NCBI GenBank assembly: GCA_044228245.1
Contig: JBGAVG010000004.1
Location: 124,001-188,000 of the forward strand
DNA: 64,000 nt
Direction: 5' to 3'
From: Methylotenera_A sp044228245
GTDB taxonomy: Bacteria; Pseudomonadota; Gammaproteobacteria; Burkholderiales; Methylophilaceae
Below the pieces are notes generated by a model. That model was not told the origin of the DNA. It searched no databases and worked only from the letters and a program-made list of their open reading frames with translations. Positions 1-9,051 of this stretch are shown piece after piece. The number at the start of each line of letters is the position of its first letter. Positions within the stretch are counted from its first letter, which is position 1. Made by a program: the position numbers and the translations under genes.

Positions 1-2
1 TG

Positions 3-2486
3 GGCGTGCACACGGGCGACTCGATTACCGTTGCCCCTGCACAAACGCTGACAGATAAAGAGTACCAGATCATGCGTAACGCCTCACTGGCTGTGCTGCG
101 CGAGATCGGCGTGGATACTGGCGGCTCTAACGTGCAGTTTGCCATTAACCCGGTTGATGGCCGCATGATTGTGATTGAGATGAATCCGCGCGTGTCGCGC
201 TCATCGGCGCTGGCCTCCAAAGCAACGGGCTTCCCGATTGCCAAGGTAGCTGCCAAACTGGCGGTAGGCTTTACGCTGGACGAATTGAAAAACGAGATTA
301 CCGGCGGCGCGACACCGGCTTCATTTGAGCCGAGCATCGACTACGTTGTTACCAAAGTACCGCGGTTCGCCTTCGAAAAATTCCCGCAAGCCGATTCGCG
401 CCTCACAACGCAAATGAAGTCGGTGGGCGAAGTGATGGCGATGGGGCGCACCTTTCAGGAGTCATTCCAGAAGGCACTGCGCGGCCTGGAAGTGGGCGTG
501 GATGGGCTTGACCCAATCACGACGGATATGGACAGGATTACCAAGGAGCTTGGCGAACCAGGGCCCGAGCGCATCTGGTATCTGGGCGATGCGTTCAGAT
601 GCGGCATGACGATCGAGCAGGCGTTCAATATCTCGAAAATTGATCCCTGGTTCCTGGCGCAAATCAAAGATATTATCGACCGCGAGGCCGCATTAAGCGG
701 AAAGCATATTGCCGACCTCAGTAAAGACGCGCTGTTCCAGCTCAAGCGTCGCGGCTTCTCGGACAGGCGACTGGCGAAATTACTGGACACGGATCAGCAC
801 GCGGTGCGTGCCTATCGCCAGGCCCTGAATGTGCGTCCTGTGTATAAGCGCGTGGATACCTGCGCGGCAGAGTTTGCAACGAATACGGCGTATATGTATT
901 CCAGCTATGAGGAAGAGTGCGAAGCTGCGCCAAGCGATAAGAAAAAAATCATGGTGCTGGGCGGCGGACCGAATAGAATTGGCCAGGGCATCGAGTTTGA
1001 TTACTGCTGCGTGCATGCGGCATTTGCGATGCGCGATGACGGTTACGAAACCATTATGGTCAACTGTAACCCGGAAACGGTTTCAACGGACTACGACACC
1101 TCTGACCGTCTGTATTTTGAGCCGGTGACGCTGGAAGATGTGCTGGAAATCGTCCACATCGAGAAGCCGGTTGGTGTGATCGTGCAGTACGGTGGGCAAA
1201 CGCCACTCAAATTGGCGCGCGACCTGGAGAAAGCGGGTGTGCCTATTATCGGTACCACGCCGGATGCGATTGACCGTGCAGAAGACCGCGAACGCTTTCA
1301 GCAGATGCTGCATGAGTTGGGTCTTAAACAACCGCCAAACCGCACAGCGCGCGCACCGGAAGAAGCGCTTCGGGCCGCGGATGAAATTGGTTATCCTCTG
1401 GTAGTGAGGCCAAGCTATGTATTAGGTGGTCGCGCCATGGAGATCGTGCATGAGCAGTCACAATTAGAGCGTTATATGCGCGAAGCGGTGAAAGTGTCGA
1501 ATGAATCACCAGTGCTGCTCGACCGCTTTTTGAACGATGCGGTCGAAGTGGATGTGGATGCGCTTTCGGATGGCGAAGATGTACTGATTGGCGGCATCAT
1601 GCAGCACGTGGAGCAAGCGGGTGTGCATTCCGGCGATTCTGCCTGTTCATTGCCGCCGTATAGTCTCAGCAAGGAACTACAGGATGTATTGCGTGTGCAA
1701 ACGGTGCAGATGGCTAAGGCTTTAGGTGTTAAAGGCTTGATGAACGTGCAATTTGCGATTCAAGGGGAGACAGTTTACGTGCTGGAAGTGAATCCGCGTG
1801 CCTCAAGAACAGTGCCATTTGTTTCAAAAGCCTGTGGCTTGCAACTGGCCAAAATCGCCGCACGTTGCATGGCGGGGCAAAGCCTGAAATCGCAAGGCGT
1901 CACCAAAGAAGTGATTCCACCTTATTATTCGGTGAAGGAGGCAGTGTTTCCGTTCATCAAGTTCCCGGGTGTGGATACGATCTTAGGCCCGGAGATGAAG
2001 TCTACCGGCGAAGTCATGGGTGTAGGCGCGACGTTTGCGGAAGCGTTCGTGAAATCGCAGCTGGGTGCATCGGCTACCCTGCCCCAAGGTGGTCGCGCCT
2101 TTATTAGTGTGCGGAATGAGGATCACCAGAAAGTCGTGGATATTGCACAGGATTTGGCAAAACTCGGCTTTACATTGGTGGCAACTAAAGGTACCGCTAA
2201 AGCGCTCACGGAAAATGGCCTGACGGTAACGCCGGTGAATAAAGTGGCTGAAGGCCGCCCACACGTGGTGGATATGATTAAAAACAATGAAATCAGCTTT
2301 ATTGTGAATGTCACGGAAGATAAAAAAGCCGTGGCCGATTCTTACGAAATCCGCCGCAGTGCGCTACAGAACAAGGTGACTTATTACACTACGTTGGCCG
2401 GTGCCAAGGCGGCATGTATCGGCATGGCGCACATGCAAGAGTTGAACGTCGAGTCCATTCAAGACTTGCATAAAAAGCTTTCTTAA
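3..2486 (+). CDS. carB: Carbamoyl-phosphate synthase large subunit (5' end missing)
   Basis: This is the ammonia-dependent large subunit of carbamoyl-phosphate synthase, which makes carbamoyl phosphate from bicarbonate, ATP and glutamine-derived ammonia for arginine and pyrimidine synthesis. The visible 827 residues run from the first ATP-grasp half (GVHTGDSITVAPAQTLTDKE near the edge, then EMNPRVSRSSALASKATGFP) through the oligomerisation region, the second ATP-grasp half (GGGPNRIGQGIEFDYCCVHA and EVNPRASRTVPFVSKACG) and the C-terminal allosteric MGS-like domain (about the last 140 residues). The family is about 1,070 residues long, so roughly 245 N-terminal residues lie upstream of the window. 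A terminator follows and greA lies 90 bp downstream. The identification is secure; the start is outside the window. Confidence 0.97.
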   Translation, partial: GVHTGDSITVAPAQTLTDKEYQIMRNASLAVLREIGVDTGGSNVQFAINPVDGRMIVIEMNPRVSRSSALASKATGFPIAKVAAKLAVGFTLDELKNEITGGATPASFEPSIDYVVTKVPRFAFEKFPQADSRLTTQMKSVGEVMAMGRTFQESFQKALRGLEVGVDGLDPITTDMDRITKELGEPGPERIWYLGDAFRCGMTIEQAFNISKIDPWFLAQIKDIIDREAALSGKHIADLSKDALFQLKRRGFSDRRLAKLLDTDQHAVRAYRQALNVRPVYKRVDTCAAEFATNTAYMYSSYEEECEAAPSDKKKIMVLGGGPNRIGQGIEFDYCCVHAAFAMRDDGYETIMVNCNPETVSTDYDTSDRLYFEPVTLEDVLEIVHIEKPVGVIVQYGGQTPLKLARDLEKAGVPIIGTTPDAIDRAEDRERFQQMLHELGLKQPPNRTARAPEEALRAADEIGYPLVVRPSYVLGGRAMEIVHEQSQLERYMREAVKVSNESPVLLDRFLNDAVEVDVDALSDGEDVLIGGIMQHVEQAGVHSGDSACSLPPYSLSKELQDVLRVQTVQMAKALGVKGLMNVQFAIQGETVYVLEVNPRASRTVPFVSKACGLQLAKIAARCMAGQSLKSQGVTKEVIPPYYSVKEAVFPFIKFPGVDTILGPEMKSTGEVMGVGATFAEAFVKSQLGASATLPQGGRAFISVRNEDHQKVVDIAQDLAKLGFTLVATKGTAKALTENGLTVTPVNKVAEGRPHVVDMIKNNEISFIVNVTEDKKAVADSYEIRRSALQNKVTYYTTLAGAKAACIGMAHMQELNVESIQDLHKKLS

Positions 2487-2505
2487 AATACACTTTGTAC
2501 TATTA

Positions 2506-2538
2506 AAACCACGCTCGAGTCGAGTGTGGTTTGTTTTT
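2506..2538 (+). terminator. Intrinsic terminator after carB
   Basis: A hairpin with arms 2506-2516 and 2522-2532 (one G-T pair, 5-nt loop) is followed by a T-rich run. It lies 20 bp past the carB stop and would separate carB transcription from greA. Confidence 0.8.
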
Positions 2539-2575
2539 TATAAAGCGTGGTTTATTTTTTATAAGAGGTTGCAAT

Positions 2576-3058
2576 ATGGCAGTAAATCAAATTCCAGTGA
2601 CAATTAAAGGCGCAGAACTGCTTAAAGAAGAGCTGCAGCGCCTGCGCAGCACTGATAGACCCAATGTCATTCAGGCGATTGCAGAGGCGCGCGCGCAAGG
2701 CGATTTATCTGAGAATGCAGAGTACGAAGCCGCCAAAGAAAAACAAAGCTTTATCGAAGGGCGCATTGCAGAGTTGGAGTCAAAGCTTTCCAACTTGCAA
2801 ATCATTGACCCGAAAACACTGAATGCTGAAGGCCGCGTGGTGTTTGGCGCAACGGTGAACATTGAAGATCTGGATTCAGGCGACAACAAAACCTATCAAA
2901 TTGTCGGCGATGACGAAGCGGATATCAAGGCAGGTAAAATCTCTGTAAGCTCGCCCATCGCGCGCGCGCTCATTGGCAAATCTGCGGGCGAGATAGCCGA
3001 AGTGGCTGCCCCTGGCGGAATTAAAGAGGTTGAAGTGCTTGATGTGCTGTATATTTAA
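2576..3058 (+). CDS. greA: Transcription elongation factor GreA
   Basis: GreA binds the secondary channel of RNA polymerase and stimulates cleavage of the backtracked transcript so that stalled complexes resume. The 160-residue product matches the family length (about 158). The N-terminal coiled coil carries the family motif DLSENAEYEAAKE, whose acidic residues reach the polymerase active site, and the C-terminal FKBP-like domain follows (VFGATVNIEDLDSG onward). The ATG at 2576 is chosen because it gives MAVNQIPVTIKGAELLKEEL, the normal GreA N-terminus, and follows an AGAGG ribosome site. An in-frame start 45 bp upstream would begin inside the carB terminator. The next gene begins 19 bp downstream and probably shares the transcript. 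Confidence 0.96.
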   Translation: MAVNQIPVTIKGAELLKEELQRLRSTDRPNVIQAIAEARAQGDLSENAEYEAAKEKQSFIEGRIAELESKLSNLQIIDPKTLNAEGRVVFGATVNIEDLDSGDNKTYQIVGDDEADIKAGKISVSSPIARALIGKSAGEIAEVAAPGGIKEVEVLDVLYI

Positions 3059-3077
3059 AAGCGCTTAATCTCTCAAA

Positions 3078-3515
3078 ATGCTTAACCGCTTAAATCTTAT
3101 TGTCGTTACCTTCTGGGTGGGTGCGTTATGGATGACCGGCCTGACTGCCTATGTGCTGTTCGATACGCTGCACGATAAACGGCTTGCCGGCAGCCTTGCA
3201 GGTGAGTTATTTACAATAGTGAGCTATATCGGCATGGCGAGCGCGCTCTACTTGATGATTCAACGCCTGCTGGATTACGGCACGGGCGCGCTTAAACAAA
3301 GCTTCTTTTGGGCGGTATTTGTGATGCTGCTGCTGGTGCTGGCTGGCCATTTCGGCATTCAGCCCTTGCTGGCGCAACTTAAAACCGATGCACTACCCAA
3401 CGATGTGATGCAGAGCGTATTTGCCGATCGATTCAGAAACTGGCATGGTATCGCCAGCATAGCGTATCTGCTGGAGTGCATCCTGGGCTTTGTGCTTGTG
3501 CTTAAAGCCCGCTAA
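3078..3515 (+). CDS. DUF4149-family membrane protein
   Basis: A 145-residue hydrophobic protein with about four predicted membrane helices (roughly residues 5-28, 46-62, 73-93 and 123-143). It resembles the DUF4149 family (TMEM205-like), whose function in bacteria is unknown. It starts 19 bp after greA in the same direction, a placement consistent with co-transcription. The stop lies 4 bp from the end of the convergent yhbY gene, so the two 3' ends are packed together without an evident terminator. No catalytic motif is visible. Confidence 0.75.
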   Translation: MLNRLNLIVVTFWVGALWMTGLTAYVLFDTLHDKRLAGSLAGELFTIVSYIGMASALYLMIQRLLDYGTGALKQSFFWAVFVMLLLVLAGHFGIQPLLAQLKTDALPNDVMQSVFADRFRNWHGIASIAYLLECILGFVLVLKAR

Positions 3516-3519
3516 ACAC

Positions 3520-3828
3520 TCAGAGTTTTGGGATATTGATTTTGGCAGATTCCTTCACCGTGGCGCTGGCGCGGTAAATCACCAGCTGCTTGCCGATGTG
3601 ATGTACCGGCGTTGCGCTGGTTTTGCTGCAAATTTCCGCATACATGGTTTTACGCGCTTCGCGGTCGTCGCCTGCGACTTGAATTTTAATCAACTCATGC
3701 GCGTTCAGGTTAAGCTCAATTTCTTTGATCACATTTTCAGTGAGTCCGTTATTGCCTATCATCACAACAGGGCTTAAACTATGGGCTAGGCCGCGTAAAT
3801 GGCTGATTTGTTTAGGTTTTAATTGCAT
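3520..3828 (-). CDS. yhbY: YhbY/CRM-domain RNA-binding protein
   Basis: A 102-residue single CRM-domain protein of the YhbY family, which associates with the pre-50S ribosomal subunit and is thought to assist its assembly. The sequence has the family pattern LRGLAHSLSPVVMIGNNGLT, with the GNNG loop of the RNA-binding fold, then ENVIKEIELNLNAHELIKIQ. The start at 3828 (MQLKPKQISHLRGLAHSL) gives the normal length; an in-frame start 120 bp upstream would run across the divergent rlmE start and is rejected. It is divergent from rlmE, which fits a shared role in 50S maturation. The short tail after residue 97 (INIPKL) is ordinary. Confidence 0.92.
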   Translation of the reverse strand: MQLKPKQISHLRGLAHSLSPVVMIGNNGLTENVIKEIELNLNAHELIKIQVAGDDREARKTMYAEICSKTSATPVHHIGKQLVIYRASATVKESAKINIPKL

Positions 3829-3876
3829 TGCATACTCACTGTCAAAACGCCATTTTATCATGAAATCCATAAGCCT

Positions 3877-4494
3877 ATGAAACCGACGCGAACCAGCAAA
3901 GCCTGGATGCAGGAACATCTGAACGACGAGTTTGTAAAACGCGCCCAAAAAGAGGGTTATAGAGCCCGCGCCGCTTACAAGCTGATCGAGATTGATGACA
4001 AGGACAAGCTGATCAAACCCGGCATGACCATTGTAGACTTAGGTTCTACGCCCGGCAGCTGGTCACAGGTGGCAGTGCAGCGCCTGAAAGGTCAGGGCAA
4101 GGTCATCGCGCTGGATATTCTGGACATGCAGGCTATCCCCGGTGTTGAGTTTATACAGGGCGATTTTCGTGAAGAAGCCGTGTTAAAGCAGCTGGAAGAA
4201 AAACTGAACAATAAACCGGTAGACCTTGTAATAGCGGATATGGCACCCAATATAAGTGGTGTTAAAGACGTTGATCAGGCCGGTGCCGCCTATTTAACAG
4301 AACTGGCGCTTGATTTTAGTTGCGCCTGGCTGAAACCGGGCGGCAATTTTCTAGTCAAAGTGTTCATCGGTTCGGGTTTTGATGAAATTGTCAAAACAAT
4401 GCGCCCGCAATTTGAAAAAGTGGTGACGTGCAAACCAAAGGCTTCAAGGGATCGCAGCAGCGAGGTGTACTTGCTGGGCTTAAAACGTAAATAA
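3877..4494 (+). CDS. rlmE: 23S rRNA 2'-O-methyltransferase RlmE (FtsJ)
   Basis: RlmE methylates the 2'-hydroxyl of U2552 in the A-loop of 23S rRNA using S-adenosylmethionine, a late step of 50S assembly. The 205-residue product has the N-terminal pattern SKAWMQEHLNDEFVKRAQKE, RARAAYKLIEID with the catalytic lysine, and the SAM-binding motif VDLGSTPGSWSQVAVQRL. The downstream blocks DLVIADMAPNISG and FLVKVFIGSGF carry the aspartate and lysine of the family tetrad. The ATG at 3877 is used because earlier in-frame codons precede any family similarity and overlap yhbY. It is followed by ftsH after 103 bp, as in many proteobacteria. Confidence 0.95.
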   Translation: MKPTRTSKAWMQEHLNDEFVKRAQKEGYRARAAYKLIEIDDKDKLIKPGMTIVDLGSTPGSWSQVAVQRLKGQGKVIALDILDMQAIPGVEFIQGDFREEAVLKQLEEKLNNKPVDLVIADMAPNISGVKDVDQAGAAYLTELALDFSCAWLKPGGNFLVKVFIGSGFDEIVKTMRPQFEKVVTCKPKASRDRSSEVYLLGLKRK

Positions 4495-4597
4495 ATCTAA
4501 AACATAAATAAATATAGTTAAGCCGCTCTGATTGGGCAACAAACGTTGTTAATTAGGTATAAAATTGATAAACCTTGTTATAGGTTAAGGATGGGAA

Positions 4598-6484
4598 TTG
4601 AATAATATCGCAAAAAGTATCGCAATCTGGTTGGTTGTCGCACTCGTGCTGATGACCGTATTTAACCAGTTTGCAGGGAAAAGCAAGCCAGAAATCTCTG
4701 TGCCTTACTCGCAATTTATGCAAGAAGCCAAAGAGGGCCGCATCGCGAGCGTCGAGATCGATGGCCATGTGGTGCGCGGCAAGACGCAGGACAATAGAGA
4801 TTTTAGCACCTATGCACCGGGCGATCTGTGGATGGTGAATGATTTGCTCAAATATAACGTGAAGGTCGAGGCCAAGCCGGAGCAGCAGCGCTCCGTGCTG
4901 TTGGAGATATTCATGTCATGGTTCCCGATGATTTTGCTCATCGGCGTGTGGATTTTCTTTATGCGCCAGATGCAGGGCGGCGGCAAGGGCGGTGGGCCAT
5001 TTTCATTTGGTAAAAGTAAAGCACGTCAATTAGACGAAAGTTCAAATCAAACTACGTTTGCTGATGTGGCCGGCTGCGACGAAGCCAAAGAAGAAGTCAC
5101 CGAACTGGTCGATTTTTTGAAAGAGCCAACAAAATTTCAAAAACTGGGCGGCCGTATTCCGCGCGGGGTATTGCTGGTAGGCCCGCCAGGCACCGGTAAA
5201 ACCTTACTTGCACGTGCGATTGCAGGTGAGGCCAAAGTGCCATTCTTCTCAATTTCCGGCTCGGACTTTGTAGAAATGTTTGTAGGCGTGGGCGCGGCAC
5301 GTGTGCGCGACATGTTCGAAACGGCTAAAAAGAATTCGCCCTGCATTATTTTTATTGATGAAATCGATGCGGTTGGCCGTAGCCGCGGTGCTGGTACCGG
5401 CGGCGGTAATGACGAGCGCGAGCAAACACTCAACCAGTTACTGGTTGAAATGGATGGATTTGAGGCCAGTTCCGGCGTGATTATCATCGCGGCAACCAAT
5501 AGAGCTGATGTGTTGGATAAAGCGCTGTTGCGTCCAGGCCGTTTTGACCGTCAGGTAATGGTCGGCTTGCCTGATATCAAAGGCCGTGAGCAGATTTTGA
5601 TGGTGCACATGCGCAAAGTGCCGATTGATCCGGATGTAAAGGCGGATATTATCGCGCGCGGTACGCCGGGTTTCAGCGGCGCAGATTTGGCCAATCTGGT
5701 GAATGAAGCTGCTTTATTTGCGGCTCGCCGCAACAAGCGCACGGTGGATATGGAAGACTTTGAAGATGCGAAAGATAAAATCTTCATGGGCCCTGAGCGC
5801 AAATCAATGGTGATGCGTGAAGAAGAGCGCCGCAATACGGCCTATCATGAATCTGGCCATGCGGTGGTGGCGAAACTATTGCCGAAGGCTGACCCTGTGC
5901 ATAAAGTGACAATTATGCCGCGTGGCTGGGCGCTGGGTCTTACATGGCAATTGCCGGAGTTTGATCGCATCAGCAATTACAAAGACAAGATGCTGGAAGA
6001 GATTTCCATACTTTTTGGCGGGCGTATTGCTGAAGAGATTTTTATGAATCAAATGTCCACAGGTGCTTCCAATGACTTTGAGCGCGCGACCAAGCTTGCT
6101 CGCGCAATGGTAACTAAGTACGGCATGAGTGATGCGCTAGGTACAATGGTGTACGCGGGTGATGAGCAAGATTCGTTCTTTGGCAGCATGAGTTCTAAAA
6201 CTATTTCGGAAGCCACGCAGCAGAAAGTGGATGCAGAAATCCGCCGTATTCTGGATGAGCAATATGCGATTGCACGTAAATTGCTGGAAGCCAATCGCGA
6301 TAAGGTGGAAGCCATGGCTGCCGCTTTGATGGAGTATGAAACCATCGATGCTGACCAGATTAATGACATTATGGCAGGCAATCCAGTGCGCGAGCCTAAA
6401 CCGCGTCAAACGCCTGTTAAGCCGCAAAGCGGTGGCAGTTCCGGCACGGCAACACCAACGCCGCAGCCTGCAACCAAAAGCTAG
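4598..6484 (+). CDS. ftsH: ATP-dependent zinc metalloprotease FtsH
   Basis: FtsH is the membrane-anchored AAA+ protease that degrades misassembled membrane proteins and regulators such as LpxC and sigma-32. The 628-residue product has two membrane segments (about residues 5-24 and 101-122) around a periplasmic loop. The AAA domain has Walker A GPPGTGKT (195-202) and Walker B IIFIDEID; the zinc site is HESGH (417-421). The C-terminus is a Pro/Gly/Thr-rich tail. The start is TTG at 4598, preceded by GGTTAAGGATGGGA; the nearby ATG at 4591 is out of frame and stops after four codons. A strong terminator follows immediately. Confidence 0.97.
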   Translation: MNNIAKSIAIWLVVALVLMTVFNQFAGKSKPEISVPYSQFMQEAKEGRIASVEIDGHVVRGKTQDNRDFSTYAPGDLWMVNDLLKYNVKVEAKPEQQRSVLLEIFMSWFPMILLIGVWIFFMRQMQGGGKGGGPFSFGKSKARQLDESSNQTTFADVAGCDEAKEEVTELVDFLKEPTKFQKLGGRIPRGVLLVGPPGTGKTLLARAIAGEAKVPFFSISGSDFVEMFVGVGAARVRDMFETAKKNSPCIIFIDEIDAVGRSRGAGTGGGNDEREQTLNQLLVEMDGFEASSGVIIIAATNRADVLDKALLRPGRFDRQVMVGLPDIKGREQILMVHMRKVPIDPDVKADIIARGTPGFSGADLANLVNEAALFAARRNKRTVDMEDFEDAKDKIFMGPERKSMVMREEERRNTAYHESGHAVVAKLLPKADPVHKVTIMPRGWALGLTWQLPEFDRISNYKDKMLEEISILFGGRIAEEIFMNQMSTGASNDFERATKLARAMVTKYGMSDALGTMVYAGDEQDSFFGSMSSKTISEATQQKVDAEIRRILDEQYAIARKLLEANRDKVEAMAAALMEYETIDADQINDIMAGNPVREPKPRQTPVKPQSGGSSGTATPTPQPATKS

Positions 6485-6505
6485 CTTTAAGAATGGTGTT
6501 AGAAT

Positions 6506-6535
6506 AAGGGTTGGTTTTATACCAACCCTTTTTTT
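6506..6535 (+). terminator. Intrinsic terminator after ftsH, abutting folP
   Basis: A perfect 9-bp stem (6506-6514 with 6522-6530) and a 7-nt loop are followed by a T-run that ends at 6535, the base before the folP ATG. It looks like a full rho-independent terminator, yet it occupies the space where the folP ribosome-binding site should be. Confidence 0.88.
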
Positions 6536-7372
6536 ATGATATTTGACTGCGGAAAATTCAAGCTTGATTTAACCACGCCGCGCGTGATGGGCATTGTGAA
6601 TGTCACGCCAGATTCTTTCTCGGATGGCGGTAAATTTGCTGCGACAAATCTAGCGATAGAACATGCGTTAAGACTGGCAAGTGAGGGTGCAGATATTCTC
6701 GACATTGGCGGCGAATCGACGCGCCCCAATGCCACCCCCGTGAGCCTGCAAGAAGAATTGGACCGCGTGATTCCTGTGATTGAGGGTTTGGTTAAACAGG
6801 TGAATATCCCACTTTCTATCGACACTTATAAACCGCAGGTGATGCAGGCTGCGATTGATGCAGGCGCTTCGATGGTCAATGACGTGCGTGCTTTGCAGGA
6901 AGATGGAGCACTTGAAATTGTGGCTAAATCTAATGCGGGCGTGTGTCTAATGCACATGCAGGGCACACCGCAGACCATGCAGAATCATCCGCACTACGAT
7001 GATGTCGTCAACGATATAAAAACCTTTCTAAAAGCACGCCTGCAAGCCACCATGAATGAAACCAATGGCCATGCGTGTATTGAGGCATCGCGTATTGTGC
7101 TCGATCCCGGTTTTGGCTTTGGAAAAACGCGCGAACATAACATCACGCTGATTCGTAAGCTCGAAAGTTTTGCAGAGCTAGGGCAACCTTTGTTAGTGGG
7201 GCTCTCTCGTAAATCGGTGCTCGGGCAAGTTACAGGCAATAATGTCGATGCGCGGTTGTACGCCAGTATCGCAGCTTCGGTGATTGCAGCCCAAAAAGGC
7301 GCTAGAATATTGCGGGTGCATGATGTAGGGGCGACGGTTGAGGCACTTAAGGTGGTTTCTGCAATTCAATAA
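6536..7372 (+). CDS. folP: Dihydropteroate synthase
   Basis: DHPS condenses para-aminobenzoate with dihydropterin pyrophosphate in folate synthesis and is the sulfonamide target. The 278-residue product has the two family signatures: MGIVNVTPDSFSDGGKF near residue 19 and DILDIGGESTRPNATPV near residue 59. Later blocks are LSIDTYKPQV, MVNDVRAL, and ILRVHDVGATVEAL at the C-terminus. The ATG at 6536 is the only start that preserves the normal N-terminus, but no Shine-Dalgarno sequence precedes it; the upstream bases are the poly-T end of the ftsH terminator. Transcription from ftsH must therefore read through, or the mRNA begins nearly leaderless. glmM follows after 28 bp, the usual folP-glmM arrangement. 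Confidence 0.96.
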   Translation: MIFDCGKFKLDLTTPRVMGIVNVTPDSFSDGGKFAATNLAIEHALRLASEGADILDIGGESTRPNATPVSLQEELDRVIPVIEGLVKQVNIPLSIDTYKPQVMQAAIDAGASMVNDVRALQEDGALEIVAKSNAGVCLMHMQGTPQTMQNHPHYDDVVNDIKTFLKARLQATMNETNGHACIEASRIVLDPGFGFGKTREHNITLIRKLESFAELGQPLLVGLSRKSVLGQVTGNNVDARLYASIAASVIAAQKGARILRVHDVGATVEALKVVSAIQ

Positions 7373-7400
7373 ACAAGTAAACAGTAAAAATAGGTAAATT

Positions 7401-8756
7401 ATGAGTAAAAATTATTTCGGCACTGATGGCATTCGCGGCAAAGTGGGCGAAAGTCCCATCACACCAGATTTCGTGATGCGTTTGGGCTACGCCGCAGGCC
7501 GCGTGTTTGTTGGGCTGCAGGGCAACCTTGCAAAAGGCGCGCGTCCAGCTGTTTTAATTGGTAAAGATACGCGTATCTCCGGCTACATGCTGGAAGCCGC
7601 GTTGGAATCGGGTTTATCTGCCGCGGGTGTAGATGTGCTGTTGACAGGCCCAATGCCGACGCCGGCTGTGGCCTACCTCACACGCGCCTTGCGCGCGCAG
7701 GCGGGCATTGTCATTTCTGCCTCGCATAACCCGTATTATGATAACGGCATCAAGTTTTTCTCGGCGCAGGGTACCAAGTTGCCGGATGATATTGAGCACG
7801 CCATTGAAGCCGAGCTGGAAAAACCCATGCAGGTGGTGGATTCTGCCAAGCTGGGTAAAGCGCGGCGCATAGACGACGCCGCTGGGCGTTATGTGGAATT
7901 CTGCAAAAGCACCTTCCCCAACGATATGGATCTGCGCGGCCTGAAAATCGTGCTGGATTGCGCGCACGGCGCCACTTACCATGTGGCGCCCGATGTGTTT
8001 CACGAGCTGGGGGCGGAAATCATCAGCATCGGCAATAGCCCCGATGGCCTGAACATTAACGAGCAAGTTGGCTCGACCCATCCGCAAGCCTTGCAGAAAG
8101 CCGTTGTGGTGCACAAGGCCGATATGGGCATTGCGTTTGATGGTGATGGCGACCGCGTGATGATGGTGGATGCACAAGGCAATCTGTTGGATGGCGACCA
8201 ACTTTTGTATATTATTGCGCTGGGTTTATACGCCAAAGGCAAGCTCAAAGGCGGCGTGGCAGGCACGTTGATGACCAATTTGGCGCTGGAACATGCCTTG
8301 CGAAAACACCAGATTCCGTTTGCACGCGCCAAGGTTGGCGATAGATACGTGCTGGAACTGCTGCAGACCAAAAATTGGAAGCTGGGCGGCGAAAACTCTG
8401 GTCATATTCTCACGTTAGATAAGCACACCAGCGGCGATGCGATTATCGCCGCGCTGCAAGTGCTGCATGCCTTAAAACAAAGCGGCAAAACGCTCACGCA
8501 AATGGGTACGGAGCTGACGCTTTACCCACAAGTGCTGATTAACGTAACGACTAAAACTAAACTGGATTTAGAACTACCACAAATTCAAAATGCAGTTAAA
8601 AAGGCCGAGACTGAACTCAATGGCGCGGGGCGTGTGCTACTGCGCGCCTCGGGTACTGAGCCAAAAATCCGCGTTATGGTAGAAGGCCAGGATAGCAAGC
8701 TGGTGCAAAAACTGGCGGAAGAAATTGCGGAAGTGGTAAAAAGGGCCGCGAGTTAA
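7401..8756 (+). CDS. glmM: Phosphoglucosamine mutase
   Basis: GlmM interconverts glucosamine-6-phosphate and glucosamine-1-phosphate on the way to UDP-GlcNAc, peptidoglycan and lipopolysaccharide. The 451-residue product (family about 445) begins MSKNYFGTDGIRGKVGE. It has the phosphoserine loop VISASHNPYYDNGIKFFS with the active serine at residue 108, the metal loop IAFDGDGDRVMMV, the sugar-binding block GGENSGHI, and the phosphate-binding loop RASGTEPKIRVMVE. It is the last gene of the ftsH-folP-glmM group. No clear terminator is visible behind it. Confidence 0.97.
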   Translation: MSKNYFGTDGIRGKVGESPITPDFVMRLGYAAGRVFVGLQGNLAKGARPAVLIGKDTRISGYMLEAALESGLSAAGVDVLLTGPMPTPAVAYLTRALRAQAGIVISASHNPYYDNGIKFFSAQGTKLPDDIEHAIEAELEKPMQVVDSAKLGKARRIDDAAGRYVEFCKSTFPNDMDLRGLKIVLDCAHGATYHVAPDVFHELGAEIISIGNSPDGLNINEQVGSTHPQALQKAVVVHKADMGIAFDGDGDRVMMVDAQGNLLDGDQLLYIIALGLYAKGKLKGGVAGTLMTNLALEHALRKHQIPFARAKVGDRYVLELLQTKNWKLGGENSGHILTLDKHTSGDAIIAALQVLHALKQSGKTLTQMGTELTLYPQVLINVTTKTKLDLELPQIQNAVKKAETELNGAGRVLLRASGTEPKIRVMVEGQDSKLVQKLAEEIAEVVKRAAS

Positions 8757-9051
8757 TTGCCATCTTCTAAAACGCAAGGCCAAACCTTATTCTGCATGCT
8801 CAAACTGCGCATAGATTGAGCTAATGCACTGTTTTAACCCATTTCATAAATCAAACCAACTGCATTTGTTGTCATCGTTTAGTCAAAACAATCCAGTAAA
8901 CTATCCTGAAAACCAATAAGCACTTGATGTTTGCATAGTGCTGCTACTTTAATTTTATTATTTTGCCCCCATATCAAGAACTGGCATGACTTATGCGAGT
9001 TTAACGATATAGCGTTTTGAGGAGTTTGAAATCATCAAGGAAAAAAACAAC
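8757..9051. other. Intergenic region glmM to HAD phosphatase
   Basis: 295 bp without a recognisable gene. It contains TGTCAT at 8870-8875 and AGTCAA 11 bp later. Two weak matches are too little to call a Pho box with confidence, although the phase is the same as in the stronger arrays elsewhere. AT-rich stretches at 8928-8965 could hold a promoter for the following gene. Confidence 0.4.

Noticed and set aside
3829..3948. Longer YhbY starting at 3948
   Set aside because: The extra 40 residues have no family similarity and would cover the divergent rlmE start; the ATG at 3828 gives the usual protein.
4591..4605. ATG at 4591 as the ftsH start
   Set aside because: It is out of frame with FtsH and meets a stop after four codons; the TTG at 4598 is in frame.
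8870..8886. TGTCAT followed 11 bp later by AGTCAA upstream of the HAD phosphatase as a Pho box
   Set aside because: Only one good core and one partial match, 170 bp from the gene; no third unit. Two hexamers at the right distance occur by chance in AT-rich DNA.
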